From: Mesorhizobium sp. 1M-11
GTDB lineage: Bacteria; Pseudomonadota; Alphaproteobacteria; Rhizobiales; Rhizobiaceae
Reading direction: 5' to 3'
Assembly (NCBI RefSeq): GCF_001303895.1
Contig: NZ_LJSD01000037.1
Location: 345,380 to 409,379, forward strand
Length of the DNA stretch: 64,000 nt
Positions 36,952 through 46,900 of this stretch are shown here, piece by piece (position 1 is the stretch's first letter; each line of letters begins with the position of its first letter). A program made the translations under genes and the position numbers. The notes under the pieces were generated by a model that was given only the letters and a program-made list of their open reading frames with translations, made no database searches and was not told the origin of the DNA.

Positions 36952-36966
36952 TGCTATTTCCGAAAT

Positions 36967-37005
36967 GCGAATGATCATTCTCAATTTATGCGAGCGATCA
37001 TTCTC
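36967..37005. promoter_or_regulatory. Tandem TetR-type operator
   Basis: GCGAATGATCATTCTC (36967-36982) and GCGAGCGATCATTCTC (36990-37005) repeat with a 23-bp period. The first contains the perfect palindrome GAATGATCATTC. They sit between the tetR-type gene and the divergent HxlR gene, so may serve both. Confidence 0.7.
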
Positions 37006-37112
37006 GGTCAACGTTGAGCTGCGCGAAACACTCCTGACAAAAGTCAGGCAACGAAAATCGCGCGAGTTCGTTCATAGCGCTTATTACATTCTATCCATTG
37101 CAGCGAGAGATG

Positions 37113-37523
37113 AGACCGATGCACCCATCACACGATCAGGATCCCCACCCGATCGCGAATGGCGACGCGCCCTATTTGAAACTTATCGAGGCGATGCGTC
37201 CCCTCGCCGGCAAGTGGAAGATCGAGATCCTCTGGATCCTTGCCCAACGCAGGCATCGCTTCGGCGAATTGCGCCGCAGCCTGCCCGGCATCACGCAGCA
37301 TATGCTCACCCTGCGACTGCGCGAGATGGAAGCGGACGGCCTCATCCGCCGCACCGTCTACCCGGAAAATGTACTGAGAGTGGAATATGAGGTCAGCGAA
37401 GTCGCACAGCGGCTGAAGCCGGCCTTCAAGGCGCTGGTCGAATGGTCGGAACAGTACGGGCCGCTATCGAAGCAACGTGAAGCCGATTCCGTCGTCCGCG
37501 CTCTGCCTGGCATTGCGGCCTGA
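37113..37523 (+). CDS. HxlR family winged-helix regulator
   Basis: About 136 aa. HxlR pattern: PLAGKWKIEILWILAQRRHRFGELRRSLPGITQHMLTLRLREMEADGLIRR. A charged, non-conserved N-terminus precedes it, and the start is uncertain (ATG 37113, ATG 37119 or TTG 37098). It is divergent from the TetR gene and shares its upstream operator region. HxlR proteins usually respond to small electrophiles or redox signals; no adjacent target oxidoreductase is seen. Confidence 0.88.
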   Translation, partial: RPMHPSHDQDPHPIANGDAPYLKLIEAMRPLAGKWKIEILWILAQRRHRFGELRRSLPGITQHMLTLRLREMEADGLIRRTVYPENVLRVEYEVSEVAQRLKPAFKALVEWSEQYGPLSKQREADSVVRALPGIAA

Positions 37524-37553
37524 GCAATCTCGATGCTTCGTCCGAGACGGGCC

Positions 37554-37612
37554 TGGAGCGTTTCCGTTTTCTAGGAACGCGGAAACGCTCTAACTTTTCC
37601 TGGAATTGCTCT
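37554..37612 (-). repeat. RIME-like repeat, copy 3, internally deleted
   Basis: GGAGCGTTTCCG...GGAAACGCTCTAA followed by CTTTTCCTGGAATTGCTCTA. The hairpin with GAGCGTTTCC is kept. About 45 bp between the two parts (the GTTTTTACGCAATTCCGG segment of the full copies) is missing. Its end supplies the stop codon of the deacetylase gene (TAG, 37611-37613). Confidence 0.8.
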
Positions 37613-38372
37613 ACGGGCTCGTCTCGGTGTCGTAGTCAGCAATATGACCGAAGGCATAGCCTTTGGCTTTCAGGCCGGTGACCAGGGCCGACAGCTGGTC
37701 CTTGCCTTGGAAGACGTCCTGAAACATCTCATCATGCATGAGCAGGATGAGTTTGTTCTTGCCGACCGTTCTGCGCGCCGCGAACAAGTGTCCGATCTCA
37801 TCGATCAGCCGCTCGACCGACTGCACCGGCTTGCCGCTGCCGTCATGAACCCACTCGAAGTCCCAGCCATAGAGATGGAAACCTGACGCAGCGACGAACT
37901 CGAAGTCCACTTGCTCGCGTTGCGCCTGTTCCAGGCCGAGACCGAAATCATCGCGCGACATATATTGCAGCCTGAACACATCGCGCCCGGGCAATCGCGC
38001 CGGAATGGGCGGCGGTGCGCTGAGCCCGAGGACTGCGTTCGCCTTCAGCATATCGGCGACGACGTTCTCGGTATCGGCGTAAAAACGCTCGTAGCGGTTG
38101 TTGGCGTGACTGAAACTGTGGTTTCCCACCGTCACCAGCGGCAGCGACTTGGCGCGCTTGAGCAGAGCTCCGCGCTCAGGATTTACCTGTACATGCTGCC
38201 CCACCATGAACATCGTAGCCGGCACCTGCTGGGCTTCCAGAACATCCAGGACGTTCCTGGTGCCGTTGAGTGGGCCATCATCGAAAGTGAGGAAGATGGT
38301 CCGTTCGACAGCGCTGGCCGGCATGCACGCGGCCAGCACCAGGAACAGGGCCGCACACAAGACTGCCGGCAT
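37611..38372 (-). CDS. Secreted polysaccharide deacetylase (NodB domain)
   Basis: 253 aa with a signal peptide ending near ASA (about residue 21). The NodB catalytic motifs TFDDGPLNGT (metal and catalytic Asp) and GNHSFSHANN (metal His ligands) are present, followed by LILLMHDEMF near the C-terminus. It probably removes N-acetyl groups from a periplasmic polysaccharide. Its last codons end in the TAG contributed by repeat copy 3, so the original C-terminus may have been different. Start ATG 38372 with a hydrophobic core right after. Confidence 0.9.
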   Translation of the reverse strand: MPAVLCAALFLVLAACMPASAVERTIFLTFDDGPLNGTRNVLDVLEAQQVPATMFMVGQHVQVNPERGALLKRAKSLPLVTVGNHSFSHANNRYERFYADTENVVADMLKANAVLGLSAPPPIPARLPGRDVFRLQYMSRDDFGLGLEQAQREQVDFEFVAASGFHLYGWDFEWVHDGSGKPVQSVERLIDEIGHLFAARRTVGKNKLILLMHDEMFQDVFQGKDQLSALVTGLKAKGYAFGHIADYDTETSP

Positions 38373-38536
38373 AAAACAAACGCTCCACCCTCGAATATTC
38401 GCGGATCAAGGTAGAGAGCCGGCCGCAAGCGTCAAGAAGCTGTAGGCATCTTTGGCATGTCGCGGACTTATCCCAGAACCTTTCAGCATGGGGTTCCGGG
38501 CTCGCGTAGGGCGTACACCAGGTGCGAACGACCGTT

Positions 38537-39058
38537 TCAGTCCGAAAGATATTCCCTCACCAACAAGCGGCCGCGATGGAGTTTTGCCTTGATGCCCTGA
38601 CGTGTCTCGCCAAGACTCGCCGCGATCTCGTCGATCGTCATCTCGCGCAGGTCGCGCAGCAGCACGACCTCGCGATAATGCGGCGGCAGTGCTTCGATCG
38701 CGGCGGCAATATCCAGCGCGAGCTCGGCTTGCGGGCGTGCGCCGAAGGAGCGCTCGAGATCGAGCTCCGCCAATGATTGCGGTGGTTGCAGCCGCAAGGC
38801 ACGCGCCAGCCGCGTGCACTCCCGCCGCACCACCGTGAAAAGCCAGGCGGAGAACGCGGTCAGCGAGCGGATCGTGCCAATCTTGCGTGACAGCAGCCAC
38901 AAGGCTTCCTGCACTGCATCCTCGGCATCGGCGGAACCCCGGCATGTCGAGCGGGCATAACGGCGAATGTCGGGTTGGGCGATCTCGAGCACCTTGACGA
39001 TTGCTTCGCGATCCCCCAGTCGCGCAGCATCGAAGAGATGGGAAGGCACGCCGTTCAT
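38537..39058 (-). CDS. ECF-type RNA polymerase sigma factor
   Basis: 173 aa. Region 2 (LTAFSAWLFTVVRRECTRLARA) and region 4 (LPPHYREVVLLRDLREMTIDEIAASLGETRQGIKAKLHRGR) of ECF sigma factors. I chose ATG 39058; the frame extends to 39196 over the upstream DUF2892 gene. It follows that gene by only 7 bp, so they form one unit. No anti-sigma factor gene with the usual ZAS motif is next to it. Its regulon is not predictable. Confidence 0.9.
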   Translation of the reverse strand: MNGVPSHLFDAARLGDREAIVKVLEIAQPDIRRYARSTCRGSADAEDAVQEALWLLSRKIGTIRSLTAFSAWLFTVVRRECTRLARALRLQPPQSLAELDLERSFGARPQAELALDIAAAIEALPPHYREVVLLRDLREMTIDEIAASLGETRQGIKAKLHRGRLLVREYLSD

Positions 39059-39065
39059 CTGGCGC

Positions 39066-39269
39066 CTATCGTTGCCGCCCGAGCCCTGCCACGGCACAAA
39101 TCGGGCAATAGCCGAACAGTCCCGACAGCGCCAGGGCGACACCGGCCGTGGCTCCCAAATAGCTGGCGGGCGCTGCGAACCATGCCAACGCGGCAACAGC
39201 GGCCGCAGCCCCTATGACGATCCTCACCACCTGATGCAGGCTGCCGATATTCTTTCGGTAGAAGGCCAT
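39066..39269 (-). CDS. DUF2892 (YgaP-like) small membrane protein
   Basis: 67 aa with one or two hydrophobic helices (about 12-32 and 36-58) and GLFGYCPICAVAGL near the end, the DUF2892 hallmark with Cys pair. GGAGAGA lies before the ATG. It directly precedes the ECF sigma gene (7-bp gap), so the two are likely cotranscribed. Related proteins form the membrane part of YgaP rhodanese. Whether this one regulates the sigma factor is speculative. Confidence 0.85.
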   Translation of the reverse strand: MAFYRKNIGSLHQVVRIVIGAAAAVAALAWFAAPASYLGATAGVALALSGLFGYCPICAVAGLGRQR

Positions 39270-39360
39270 GTCTTGTCTCTCCTGTCACCGGCACCGTGCC
39301 GGCTTCAGGGACAAGAGGCGCGAAACCGGCAAAAGGATTCGCGCTTCGCATAAAAAGTGG

Positions 39361-41619
39361 CTAGCCGAACTTGCCTGTACGCGGAAAGCCCTTCGGCACC
39401 ATCCGACCGGCGGCAGCGCGGTTGCCGATCCATTCGGTCAATTCCTCGCGTGGCCGGGTGAAGGTACGATCAGCGGAGTCCTGCCAGGACAGACCGCCTT
39501 CCATGACGAAGGTCTTCACATCGAGAACACCGCCATCCTTGTATTTCTGCAGGCGAACGCCCTTGCCGCGCGCCATCTCGGGAATCTCAGACAGTGCGAA
39601 CACCAGCATCTTGCGGTTGTCGCCGACGATTGCGACGTGGTCGCCGACAGCCGGCAAGCATCGTTTCGCCTCGTCAGGCGCCTTGACGTTCATCACCTGC
39701 TTGCCCTTGCGGGTGTTCGCGACGACCTCTTCTTCGGAAACCACGAAGCCATTGCCCTGATGCGAGACCAGAAGCAGCTTGCGCTTCGGATCGTGGACGA
39801 AAGCCGTGACGATGTCCTGGTCGTTCTCCATGTCGACGATGATGCGGATCGGCTCGCCATGGCCGCGACCGCCCGGCAATCGGTCGGCGCCGATCGTGTA
39901 GAACTTGCCGCCGGTGGTGAAGACGAGAATCTTGTCGGTAGTCTGGGCGTGGAAGGCGAGCTTCAGCCCGTCGCCTTCCTTGAAGCTGAACAGCGAATGA
40001 TCGGTCAGGTGACCCTTCATGGCGCGCAGCCAGCCCTTCTCCGACACCACCACCGTCACCGGCTCCTTCTCGATCATCGCATGCGCGATATCGGTCAGGT
40101 CGTGTTCGGGTGCATCGGCGAACTGGGTACGACGCGGGCCGAGTTCCTTGTTTTCCTCAGGACCGAAATCGCGGCGGATCTTCTGGATTTCCCAGGCGAT
40201 CGTCTTCCACTGCTTCTCCACCGAAGCGAGCAAGGACTCGATCTGCTTCTTCTCCTCCGAAAGCCCGTCGTATTCCTTGCGAATCTCGAATTCCTCGAGC
40301 TTGCGCAAAGCACGCAGCCGCATGTTGAGAATGGCTTCGGCTTGTACGTCGGTCAGCGACCAACGGGCCATCATAACCTGCTTGGGTTCATCTTCCTCGC
40401 GGATGATGCGGATCACCTCGTCGATGTTGAGATAGGCGATCAGGTAGCCAGCCAGGATTTCGAGGCGCTTTTCGATTTCGCCCAACCGGTGCTTCGAACG
40501 GCGCACCAGCACTTCGCGGCGATGCTCCAGCCATTCCTGCAGCACGCCCTTGAGCGAAAGCACGTTCGGCACCTTGCCGCGCGACAGCACATTCATATTG
40601 AGCGGAAAGCGGCTTTCGAGCTCAGTCAGCTTGAACAGCGATTCCATCAGGAGGCCTGGAGCGACCGTGCGGCTTTTCGGCACCAGGACAATGCGGATGT
40701 CTTCGGCGCTCTCGTCGCGAATGTCTTCCAGAAGCGGCAGTTTCCTGGCCATCAGAAGCTCGGCGATCTTTTCGATCAATCGCGACTTCTGCACGCCATA
40801 GGGGATTTCGGTGACAGCGATCACCCAGGTGCCCCTGCCTTGGTCCTCCTGGTTCCATTTCGAACGGACGCGAAAACCACCCCTGCCCGTTTCATAGGCA
40901 TCGAGAATGGATTGACGGCTATCGACGATGATACCGCCGGTCGGGAAGTCAGGTCCCTGTACGAACTCCACCAGCTTGGCGACAGAAGCGTCAGGGTGAT
41001 CGATGAGGTGAAGAGCGGCATCGCAGAGCTCGGCAACGTTGTGCGGCGGCACCGATGTCGCCATGCCCACCGCGATGCCGGAAGAGCCATTGGCCAGCAG
41101 GTTCGGGAACGCGCCCGGCAGGACGATGGGTTCTTCGTCCTCCTCGTTGTAGGTCGGGCGATAGTCGACTGCGTCCTCGGTGATGCCGGCAAGCAGTTCC
41201 GTTGCCACATCCGTCATGCGTGCTTCGGTGTAACGCATGGCGGCGGCGTTATCGCCGTCGATGTTGCCGAAATTGCCCTGCCCGTCGACGAGCGGGTAGC
41301 GCATGGAGAAATCCTGCGCGAGACGCACCAGCGCATCGTAGATCGACTGGTCGCCATGCGGATGGAATTTGCCCATCACCTCGCCGACGATGCGGGCGCA
41401 TTTGGCAAAACCCTGGTCGGGGTTGAGGCGCAACAGCCGCATGGCATGCATGATGCGCCGATGCACCGGCTTCAGGCCATCGCGCACATCCGGCAAAGCG
41501 CGGTTCATGATCGTCGAAAGCGCGTATGAAAGATAACGATCTTCCAACGCCTTCTTCAGGTCGACCGATTCGATGTTGTCGTGGCCGCCATCGTCAGGCG
41601 GCAAAAGGCTCTTTCCCAT
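39361..41619 (-). CDS. parC: DNA topoisomerase IV subunit A
   Basis: 752 aa, complete. Decatenates daughter chromosomes with ParE. The catalytic tyrosine is Y130 ([13 protein letters not shown]). The N-terminal winged-helix core (residues 20-135) and C-terminal DNA-wrapping part (blades about 500-735) are present. In the quinolone-determining region, [12 protein letters not shown] has Gln and Asp where E. coli ParC has Ser80 and Glu84, which may give intrinsically different drug sensitivity. Stand-alone gene; the downstream DUF2892 unit starts 92 bp later. ATG 41619 gives the family start MGKSLLPP. Confidence 0.97.
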   Translation of the reverse strand: MGKSLLPPDDGGHDNIESVDLKKALEDRYLSYALSTIMNRALPDVRDGLKPVHRRIMHAMRLLRLNPDQGFAKCARIVGEVMGKFHPHGDQSIYDALVRLAQDFSMRYPLVDGQGNFGNIDGDNAAAMRYTEARMTDVATELLAGITEDAVDYRPTYNEEDEEPIVLPGAFPNLLANGSSGIAVGMATSVPPHNVAELCDAALHLIDHPDASVAKLVEFVQGPDFPTGGIIVDSRQSILDAYETGRGGFRVRSKWNQEDQGRGTWVIAVTEIPYGVQKSRLIEKIAELLMARKLPLLEDIRDESAEDIRIVLVPKSRTVAPGLLMESLFKLTELESRFPLNMNVLSRGKVPNVLSLKGVLQEWLEHRREVLVRRSKHRLGEIEKRLEILAGYLIAYLNIDEVIRIIREEDEPKQVMMARWSLTDVQAEAILNMRLRALRKLEEFEIRKEYDGLSEEKKQIESLLASVEKQWKTIAWEIQKIRRDFGPEENKELGPRRTQFADAPEHDLTDIAHAMIEKEPVTVVVSEKGWLRAMKGHLTDHSLFSFKEGDGLKLAFHAQTTDKILVFTTGGKFYTIGADRLPGGRGHGEPIRIIVDMENDQDIVTAFVHDPKRKLLLVSHQGNGFVVSEEEVVANTRKGKQVMNVKAPDEAKRCLPAVGDHVAIVGDNRKMLVFALSEIPEMARGKGVRLQKYKDGGVLDVKTFVMEGGLSWQDSADRTFTRPREELTEWIGNRAAAGRMVPKGFPRTGKFG

Positions 41620-41988
41620 GGGTTTGGACTAACCGAGAGGCTGATTCGCGACAAGAGGCGCGTGGGTCAAGTCATTCCAGGTCTCGTTCCGAAAAGCGGT
41701 TGGCAAGCGCATCCGCTATATTTCCCAGTCGGCAGCGACCAAACCGTCGCCATGAAACCGTAACATGAGCCGTTTAAGCGCGGCGCATCGATGCGGGATG
41801 TTGCGTGGACAGCTGCCATGACGTAAGGACCGCGCCTTGCCGCTGCCTGACTTGCCGGATCTGTCTTTTTCCGTGAATGTCGGCCTTTCTGGCGGGAATG
41901 CCTTCTTCCGGCCCAGTTCGTTGCGGACGGGTGAAGGCGCAAAATGAAGATATTTTTCTAGACAGACTCTGTCACTTTGGAGCACGCG
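41620..41988. other. Gene-free interval upstream of the secreted protein
   Basis: No convincing coding frame, hairpin or repeat is seen in this 369-bp divergent gap. Promoters for parC (leftward) and the 41989 gene (rightward) should be here. Confidence 0.45.
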
Positions 41989-43182
41989 ATGACTATCCAC
42001 CGCTCAACCCTTCGCAAGTTCGCCTATTCGGCGCTTCTTCTCACCCTGCCACTCAATTCGGCTTTTGCGGCCGACACCAAGGCGGTGGCCGAGCGCCTGA
42101 AGGCTTCTTTCGAGAACCAGGGTGTGACCCTCGCCTGGACCGGCGTTTCCGGCGACACTTCCAGCATGGTGCTGGAAGGTGTGACGGTCGCTCCTGCCGG
42201 CGACAAAGAACCGCTGAAGATCGGCAACGTCACCTTCAAGAACGTGACCGACGCCAATGGCGGCTACCTCGTCGACACAGTCTCGACCGAAGCTTTCACC
42301 CAGGAAAAGGACGGCGCCAAGTTCGAAATGAGCCCCTTCGTCATCAATGGCATGACCATCCCTGGAGAAGGCAACACCGATCCCCTCGCCTCGCTGCTGA
42401 TGTACAAATCCGCCCAGCTCGATAGCCTGTCGGTGAAGGTTGGCGACAAGACCGCCTTCTCGGTCGCTAACGCCAATGTCGACATCGTCCCGCCGGCTGA
42501 CGGCAAAGCCCTGAGCTTCACCGGCGGCGCCGAGAAATTTACCGGCGACCTGTCGCTGGTGCAGGATGCCGACTCCAAGGCAATGATCGATGGCCTCGGC
42601 TACCAGAACATTTCCGGCAAGCTCGACATGGCCGGTTCCTGGGAGCCGAAGGACGGCAAGATGGATCTGTCGAAATACGACATCACCGTCGACAATGCCG
42701 GAACACTTGGCATGGCCTTCTCGCTCGGCGGCTACACCACCGACTTCATCAAGTCGCTGCAGCAGCTCCAGAAGAAGATGGCCGCGTCGCCGGAAGGTGC
42801 CGACAAGTCGGCTGAGGGCATGGCCGTGCTTGGCCTGATGCAGCAGCTCACCTTCAACAGCGCCTCGATCCGCTTCGCCGACAATTCGCTGACCAACAAG
42901 GTGCTGGAATTCGTCGCCAAGAAGCAGAACATGCAGCCGAAAGACATCGCCAACCAGGCCAAGGCCATCGTGCCGTTCGGCATGGCGCAGATCAACAACC
43001 CCGAGCTGACCGCTCAGGTGACAAAGGCTGTCAGCGACTATCTCGACAACCCGCAGAACCTGGTGATTACCGCCAAGCCCGCCAGCCCCGTGCCCTTCGC
43101 ACTGATCGCGGCTGGCGCGATGGCAAGCCCGGCTGACCTCACCAAGACGCTCGGCGTGACCGTCACGGCCAACGGCAACTGA
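41989..43182 (+). CDS. Secreted protein of unknown function
   Basis: 397 aa with an N-terminal signal peptide (cleavage near SAFAAD, about residue 29). The mature part is rich in beta-prone, alternating hydrophobic/polar segments. There are no cysteines in the stretches I read, and no catalytic motif is apparent. It has no recognisable family for me; it looks like a stable periplasmic or surface protein conserved in Rhizobiales. GGAG at 6 nt spacing supports ATG 41989. A strong terminator follows the stop. Stand-alone gene between parC and a GNAT. Confidence 0.7.
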   Translation: MTIHRSTLRKFAYSALLLTLPLNSAFAADTKAVAERLKASFENQGVTLAWTGVSGDTSSMVLEGVTVAPAGDKEPLKIGNVTFKNVTDANGGYLVDTVSTEAFTQEKDGAKFEMSPFVINGMTIPGEGNTDPLASLLMYKSAQLDSLSVKVGDKTAFSVANANVDIVPPADGKALSFTGGAEKFTGDLSLVQDADSKAMIDGLGYQNISGKLDMAGSWEPKDGKMDLSKYDITVDNAGTLGMAFSLGGYTTDFIKSLQQLQKKMAASPEGADKSAEGMAVLGLMQQLTFNSASIRFADNSLTNKVLEFVAKKQNMQPKDIANQAKAIVPFGMAQINNPELTAQVTKAVSDYLDNPQNLVITAKPASPVPFALIAAGAMASPADLTKTLGVTVTANGN

Positions 43183-43206
43183 TTGCCCAGGCGATGGCTG
43201 GAAAGC

Positions 43207-43236
43207 AAAAAAGGCCGCCCCAGGGCGGCCTTTTTC
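43207..43236 (+). terminator. Rho-independent terminator after the secreted protein gene
   Basis: AAAAAAGGCCGCCC-CAG-GGCGGCCTTTTTC, a GC-rich stem flanked by A- and T-runs. It terminates rightward transcription and also works for the convergent GNAT gene. Confidence 0.92.
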
Positions 43237-43268
43237 ATGAAACCCGACTGCCTTGCCTGCAGAAGACC

Positions 43269-43829
43269 TCAGGCCCTGCTTAGCGCGACGTCGGTATGGG
43301 GACGGGTCGGCAGAAGCGCCGTCAGCACATCTTCATCGACTGGTTCGAGGTCGATTGTGCCTACCGTCTCACCATCCACGAAGTTCAAGGCAGCACGGTA
43401 ACGACGGGCCAACGTCTTCATCGCCTGGTTCTGCGGGTGGGTGGTAACGCGCAGTCGCGTGTAGCCCAGTCCGCGTGCCTGTGCGATCAGGCGCTCGAAC
43501 AGGTGGCCGCCAATGCCGCGATGCTGCAGATGACGCTCAACGCTGAAGGCGATCTCGGCGGTCGGCTCGGCATCCTCCGGCCGCTCATGCAGCTCGGCAG
43601 CGCCCAGCACCAGATCGTCCTCGACATAGCCGATGACTGTAGTCCCGTCCGCGAAGCTGCGTTCGGCATAAGAGGCTATGAAGGCGTCGTCCGTCAGTCC
43701 GTTGAAGCGATCGCGCCGGCTTTCGGCATCCAATCTCAACAGATGGTCGCGGAATCGCGGCAACTCGGAAGGCCTGAGCTGCCGTATGGTCCCCATCAGG
43801 GGAGCGGTGTTCGTAATCTGTCTTTCCAT
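43269..43829 (-). CDS. GNAT family N-acetyltransferase
   Basis: 186 aa. The acetyl-CoA-binding V-x-x-x-x-R-G-x-G/A loop appears as HLQHRGIGGHLFERL (about 115-129). The N-terminal half varies, as usual. Substrate not predictable. Convergent with the secreted protein gene. The next gene upstream (P450 fusion) is codirectional but about 130 bp downstream of this one, so a common unit is possible yet unproven. Confidence 0.88.
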   Translation of the reverse strand: MERQITNTAPLMGTIRQLRPSELPRFRDHLLRLDAESRRDRFNGLTDDAFIASYAERSFADGTTVIGYVEDDLVLGAAELHERPEDAEPTAEIAFSVERHLQHRGIGGHLFERLIAQARGLGYTRLRVTTHPQNQAMKTLARRYRAALNFVDGETVGTIDLEPVDEDVLTALLPTRPHTDVALSRA

Positions 43830-43957
43830 GTCGCACTCCTAACGGGTTCCTCCCCGAGTCGGTGCTCGACGCTGCTAATATTGTGCAGCGCACCATGGTT
43901 TGCAAGATCACCCAACGTAACGTTTACGTCAAAGTAAGTTTGTCGCAGGTGGCCGTC

Positions 43958-46900
43958 TCAACTCCCCGCCCAGACGTCCAGCACGTAGCGGTTTTCCCTG
44001 GCGAGCCTTTCGATCCAGGCATCGCCGGCCTGCGGGTCAGTGTCAGTCTCCTCCGCATAGAGACGCGTCAGCGCGCGTTTCACATCCGGTTCCATCCGGC
44101 TGCCATCGCCGCAGACATAGATATGCGCGCCGGCCTCGATCAGCTGCCAGACGGAAGCGCCGTTCTTGCGAATGAGATCCTGCACATAGGTCCGCTCGCC
44201 ATTTTGCCGGGAGAAAGCGACATGAAGCTCGACCAAGCCAGCGGAAGCCAGCGCTTCCAATTCCTCGCGGTAGAGGAAATCCTGGTCCGGATGGCGGCAG
44301 CCGAAGAACAACATCGCTGGTCCGAGTGTCGCGCCGGCGTTTGCTAAGGCTGCCCGCTCCTGCAGGAAGGCGCGGAACGGTGCCAACCCCGTGCCTGGCC
44401 CGACCATGATGATCGGCCGCGCGGGGTTGTCGGGAAGGCGAAAACCCGCCTTTGTCGCGCGCGTCGTCGCATGGATGATGGTCCCCTCGCCTGCCCGCGC
44501 CAAATGGTTGGAGCAGGCGCCACGATAGATGCCGCTGCCCGACCGCGCCGGTTCGTCGACGACACCGACGGTGATCGAGCAATGTCCGGCTTTCGAGGAT
44601 GGGGAAGATGAAATCGAATAATAGCGTGGCGCCAGCAGCGGCAACATTTCCAGATACTGCCCAAAGGACAATTCGCAGGCCGGAAACTGTTCCAGGAGGT
44701 CCAGCACGGATCTACGCCTGGCGAACACTTCAGCCTTGTAAGGATCGACGCCATCTTTGGCCTCGGCGACCAATGCTTCCAGCTGCGGTTTGGTGAATGG
44801 GCAGCGGGTTGCTGCAGCCATCGCGTGGATCTGCTTGCGCGTGGCGACGGCCTGCAGTTCGACATAGTCGGAGAGGATGCGGCGCACCGGAACCGGGCCG
44901 TCTGCCGGAAACGGTGCCTGCCGTCCACCCGTGGTTTTCAACCTCACCTGCGCGTCCGGCCCGAAGCCGAAACGCTTTTCGACCCGTTCGACCAAGGCGG
45001 GGTCGTTGACAGGCACGACACACAGATGATCGCCAGCGTGATAGCCGACATTTTCAGGCAGCATCACCTCGACGTGACGGGTCGAGCGGCCTGATCTGGG
45101 CGATTGCAGTTCGCGGTTGGCGACGACCCCCATTGCCACTGCGCCGGACTGATATATGACTGGATTGACCGGCTGACCGGTAACAACCTCGACTTCGTAA
45201 AGCGGCTCGGCCTCCGCCTGTTCCGAAAAATCGATGTCCAGTTCCAGCGCCTCGCCGACGGATGGGAAAAGGTCCTTGAACCAGTCCTGGAACTGACCGT
45301 CGAGATCCTCGCGCGCGTCGCCCTCACCACGCTGCGTGATGCGCTTACCGCCAAGTGCTTCGAGCCGCTCGTCGATGCGCCGGGGTGTCGCCTGGAAAGT
45401 GGAAGCCCAGTCGCGGTTGCCGCAACCAAACACCAGATAGTTGACGCCCTTGGCAGCCCCCGGATCGGCTTTCTCCAGCCAATCCATGAACTTCATCGCA
45501 TTGTCGGGCGGCGCGCCGTTGTAGGATGCGCTGGCGATCACTACCGCCCCTTTGGTCGGCAGACTGCCGACCCTGGCGTCGAGCTCGTCCATGGTCACGT
45601 CAAACCCGTTCAATTCGCCCGTCTGAGCGATCGCGCGGGCAAGATCCTCCGTCGTGCCAAGGTTTGAGCCGTAAAGCACGGCGAGCGGCGTGCCATGCTT
45701 TGGCCGTCTGGCGACTTGTGGCGCCGATTGCGCGACTGCCGGATCGCTCAATGTCGCGCCCGGCACCATCGAACCTCGTGTCCGGCCCGGACGAGGCTTC
45801 ACCCTCATGCGGAAGCCGTCGGGCTTGATCGACATCGTCTCCTTGATGCGCAGCTGGTACTTCTGGTGATCGAATAGCTGGAAACGCTGCAGAATCATCC
45901 CGATCACCAGCGTCGCCTCCTGCATGGCGAACTGGCGACCGATGCAGGCGCGCTGGCCATTGCCCCACGGTTTGAAGGCATGGGCCGGCCGGGAAGCCTC
46001 CGCCTCGCGCGTAAAATTGTCGGGGTCGAAACGCTCAGGGTGCGCGCCCCAGATGGAGGGGTCCCGGTGCAGCATCAGCGTCAGAAGCGTGGTGAAGGTG
46101 TTTTTCTTCACCTTGTATTGGTTGCCAAGCAACTCGTCATCGTAGGGATAAAGGCCGATCGCCGGTGCGGTCGGCCACAGTCTCAGGGACTCATTGAGCA
46201 CCTGCTGCACATAAGTGAGATGGCTGACCTGGCTGATGGTCGGCATGGCGCTAATGTCGCTGCCGAGCACACGATCGACCTCTTCGTAAGCCTTCTCCAG
46301 CACATCCGGGTTGTTGAGCAGGAAGTAGAGCGTGAAAGACATCAGCCCCGATGTCGTCTCGTGACCGGCAATCAGGAAAGTGATGATCTGATAACGGATG
46401 TTTTCGTCCGACAGGCTTTCGCCGGTTGCCTTGTCGACCCCGGCCAGCATGAAGTTGAGAAGATCCTTCTGTGCCTGGTCGCCACCGCCACGGCGCCGCT
46501 CGCGCACGATGTCGTCGACCAGCTTCGACATGAAGGCGACATCGGTCTTGAGCTGATCGAGCCGCCTGCGCAGGATCACTTTTTCGAACGGCAGCCCGCG
46601 CTGCACCATGCAGGTTTCAAGTGTGCGCGTCAGCGCGTCGATGAAAGGATGATAGTCACGCCGGTAGAAGGAGTTGAAGCGGTAGTCGAAACCGCAGACC
46701 CCGATCGTATCGAGTGCCAGTGCCGTCATGTCGTGCACGACGTCGATGTCGTCGTCGACGTTGAGACGCTCCCATTTCATGCAGAGCTGACTGGCAATGT
46801 CCTGCATCAGTGGCAGATAGCCGGCCATAGCGCGCTGGGCGAAGGTCGGCAGCAGGATGTTGTGAGCCTTTGTCCAATTGTCTTCCTGGGTGTAGGCCGT

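Noticed and set aside
39268..41529. A 753-codon open frame on the + strand
   Set aside because: It is the exact antisense of parC. Rhizobial GC-rich codon use leaves long open frames opposite real genes; its sequence is His/Arg-rich with no domain.
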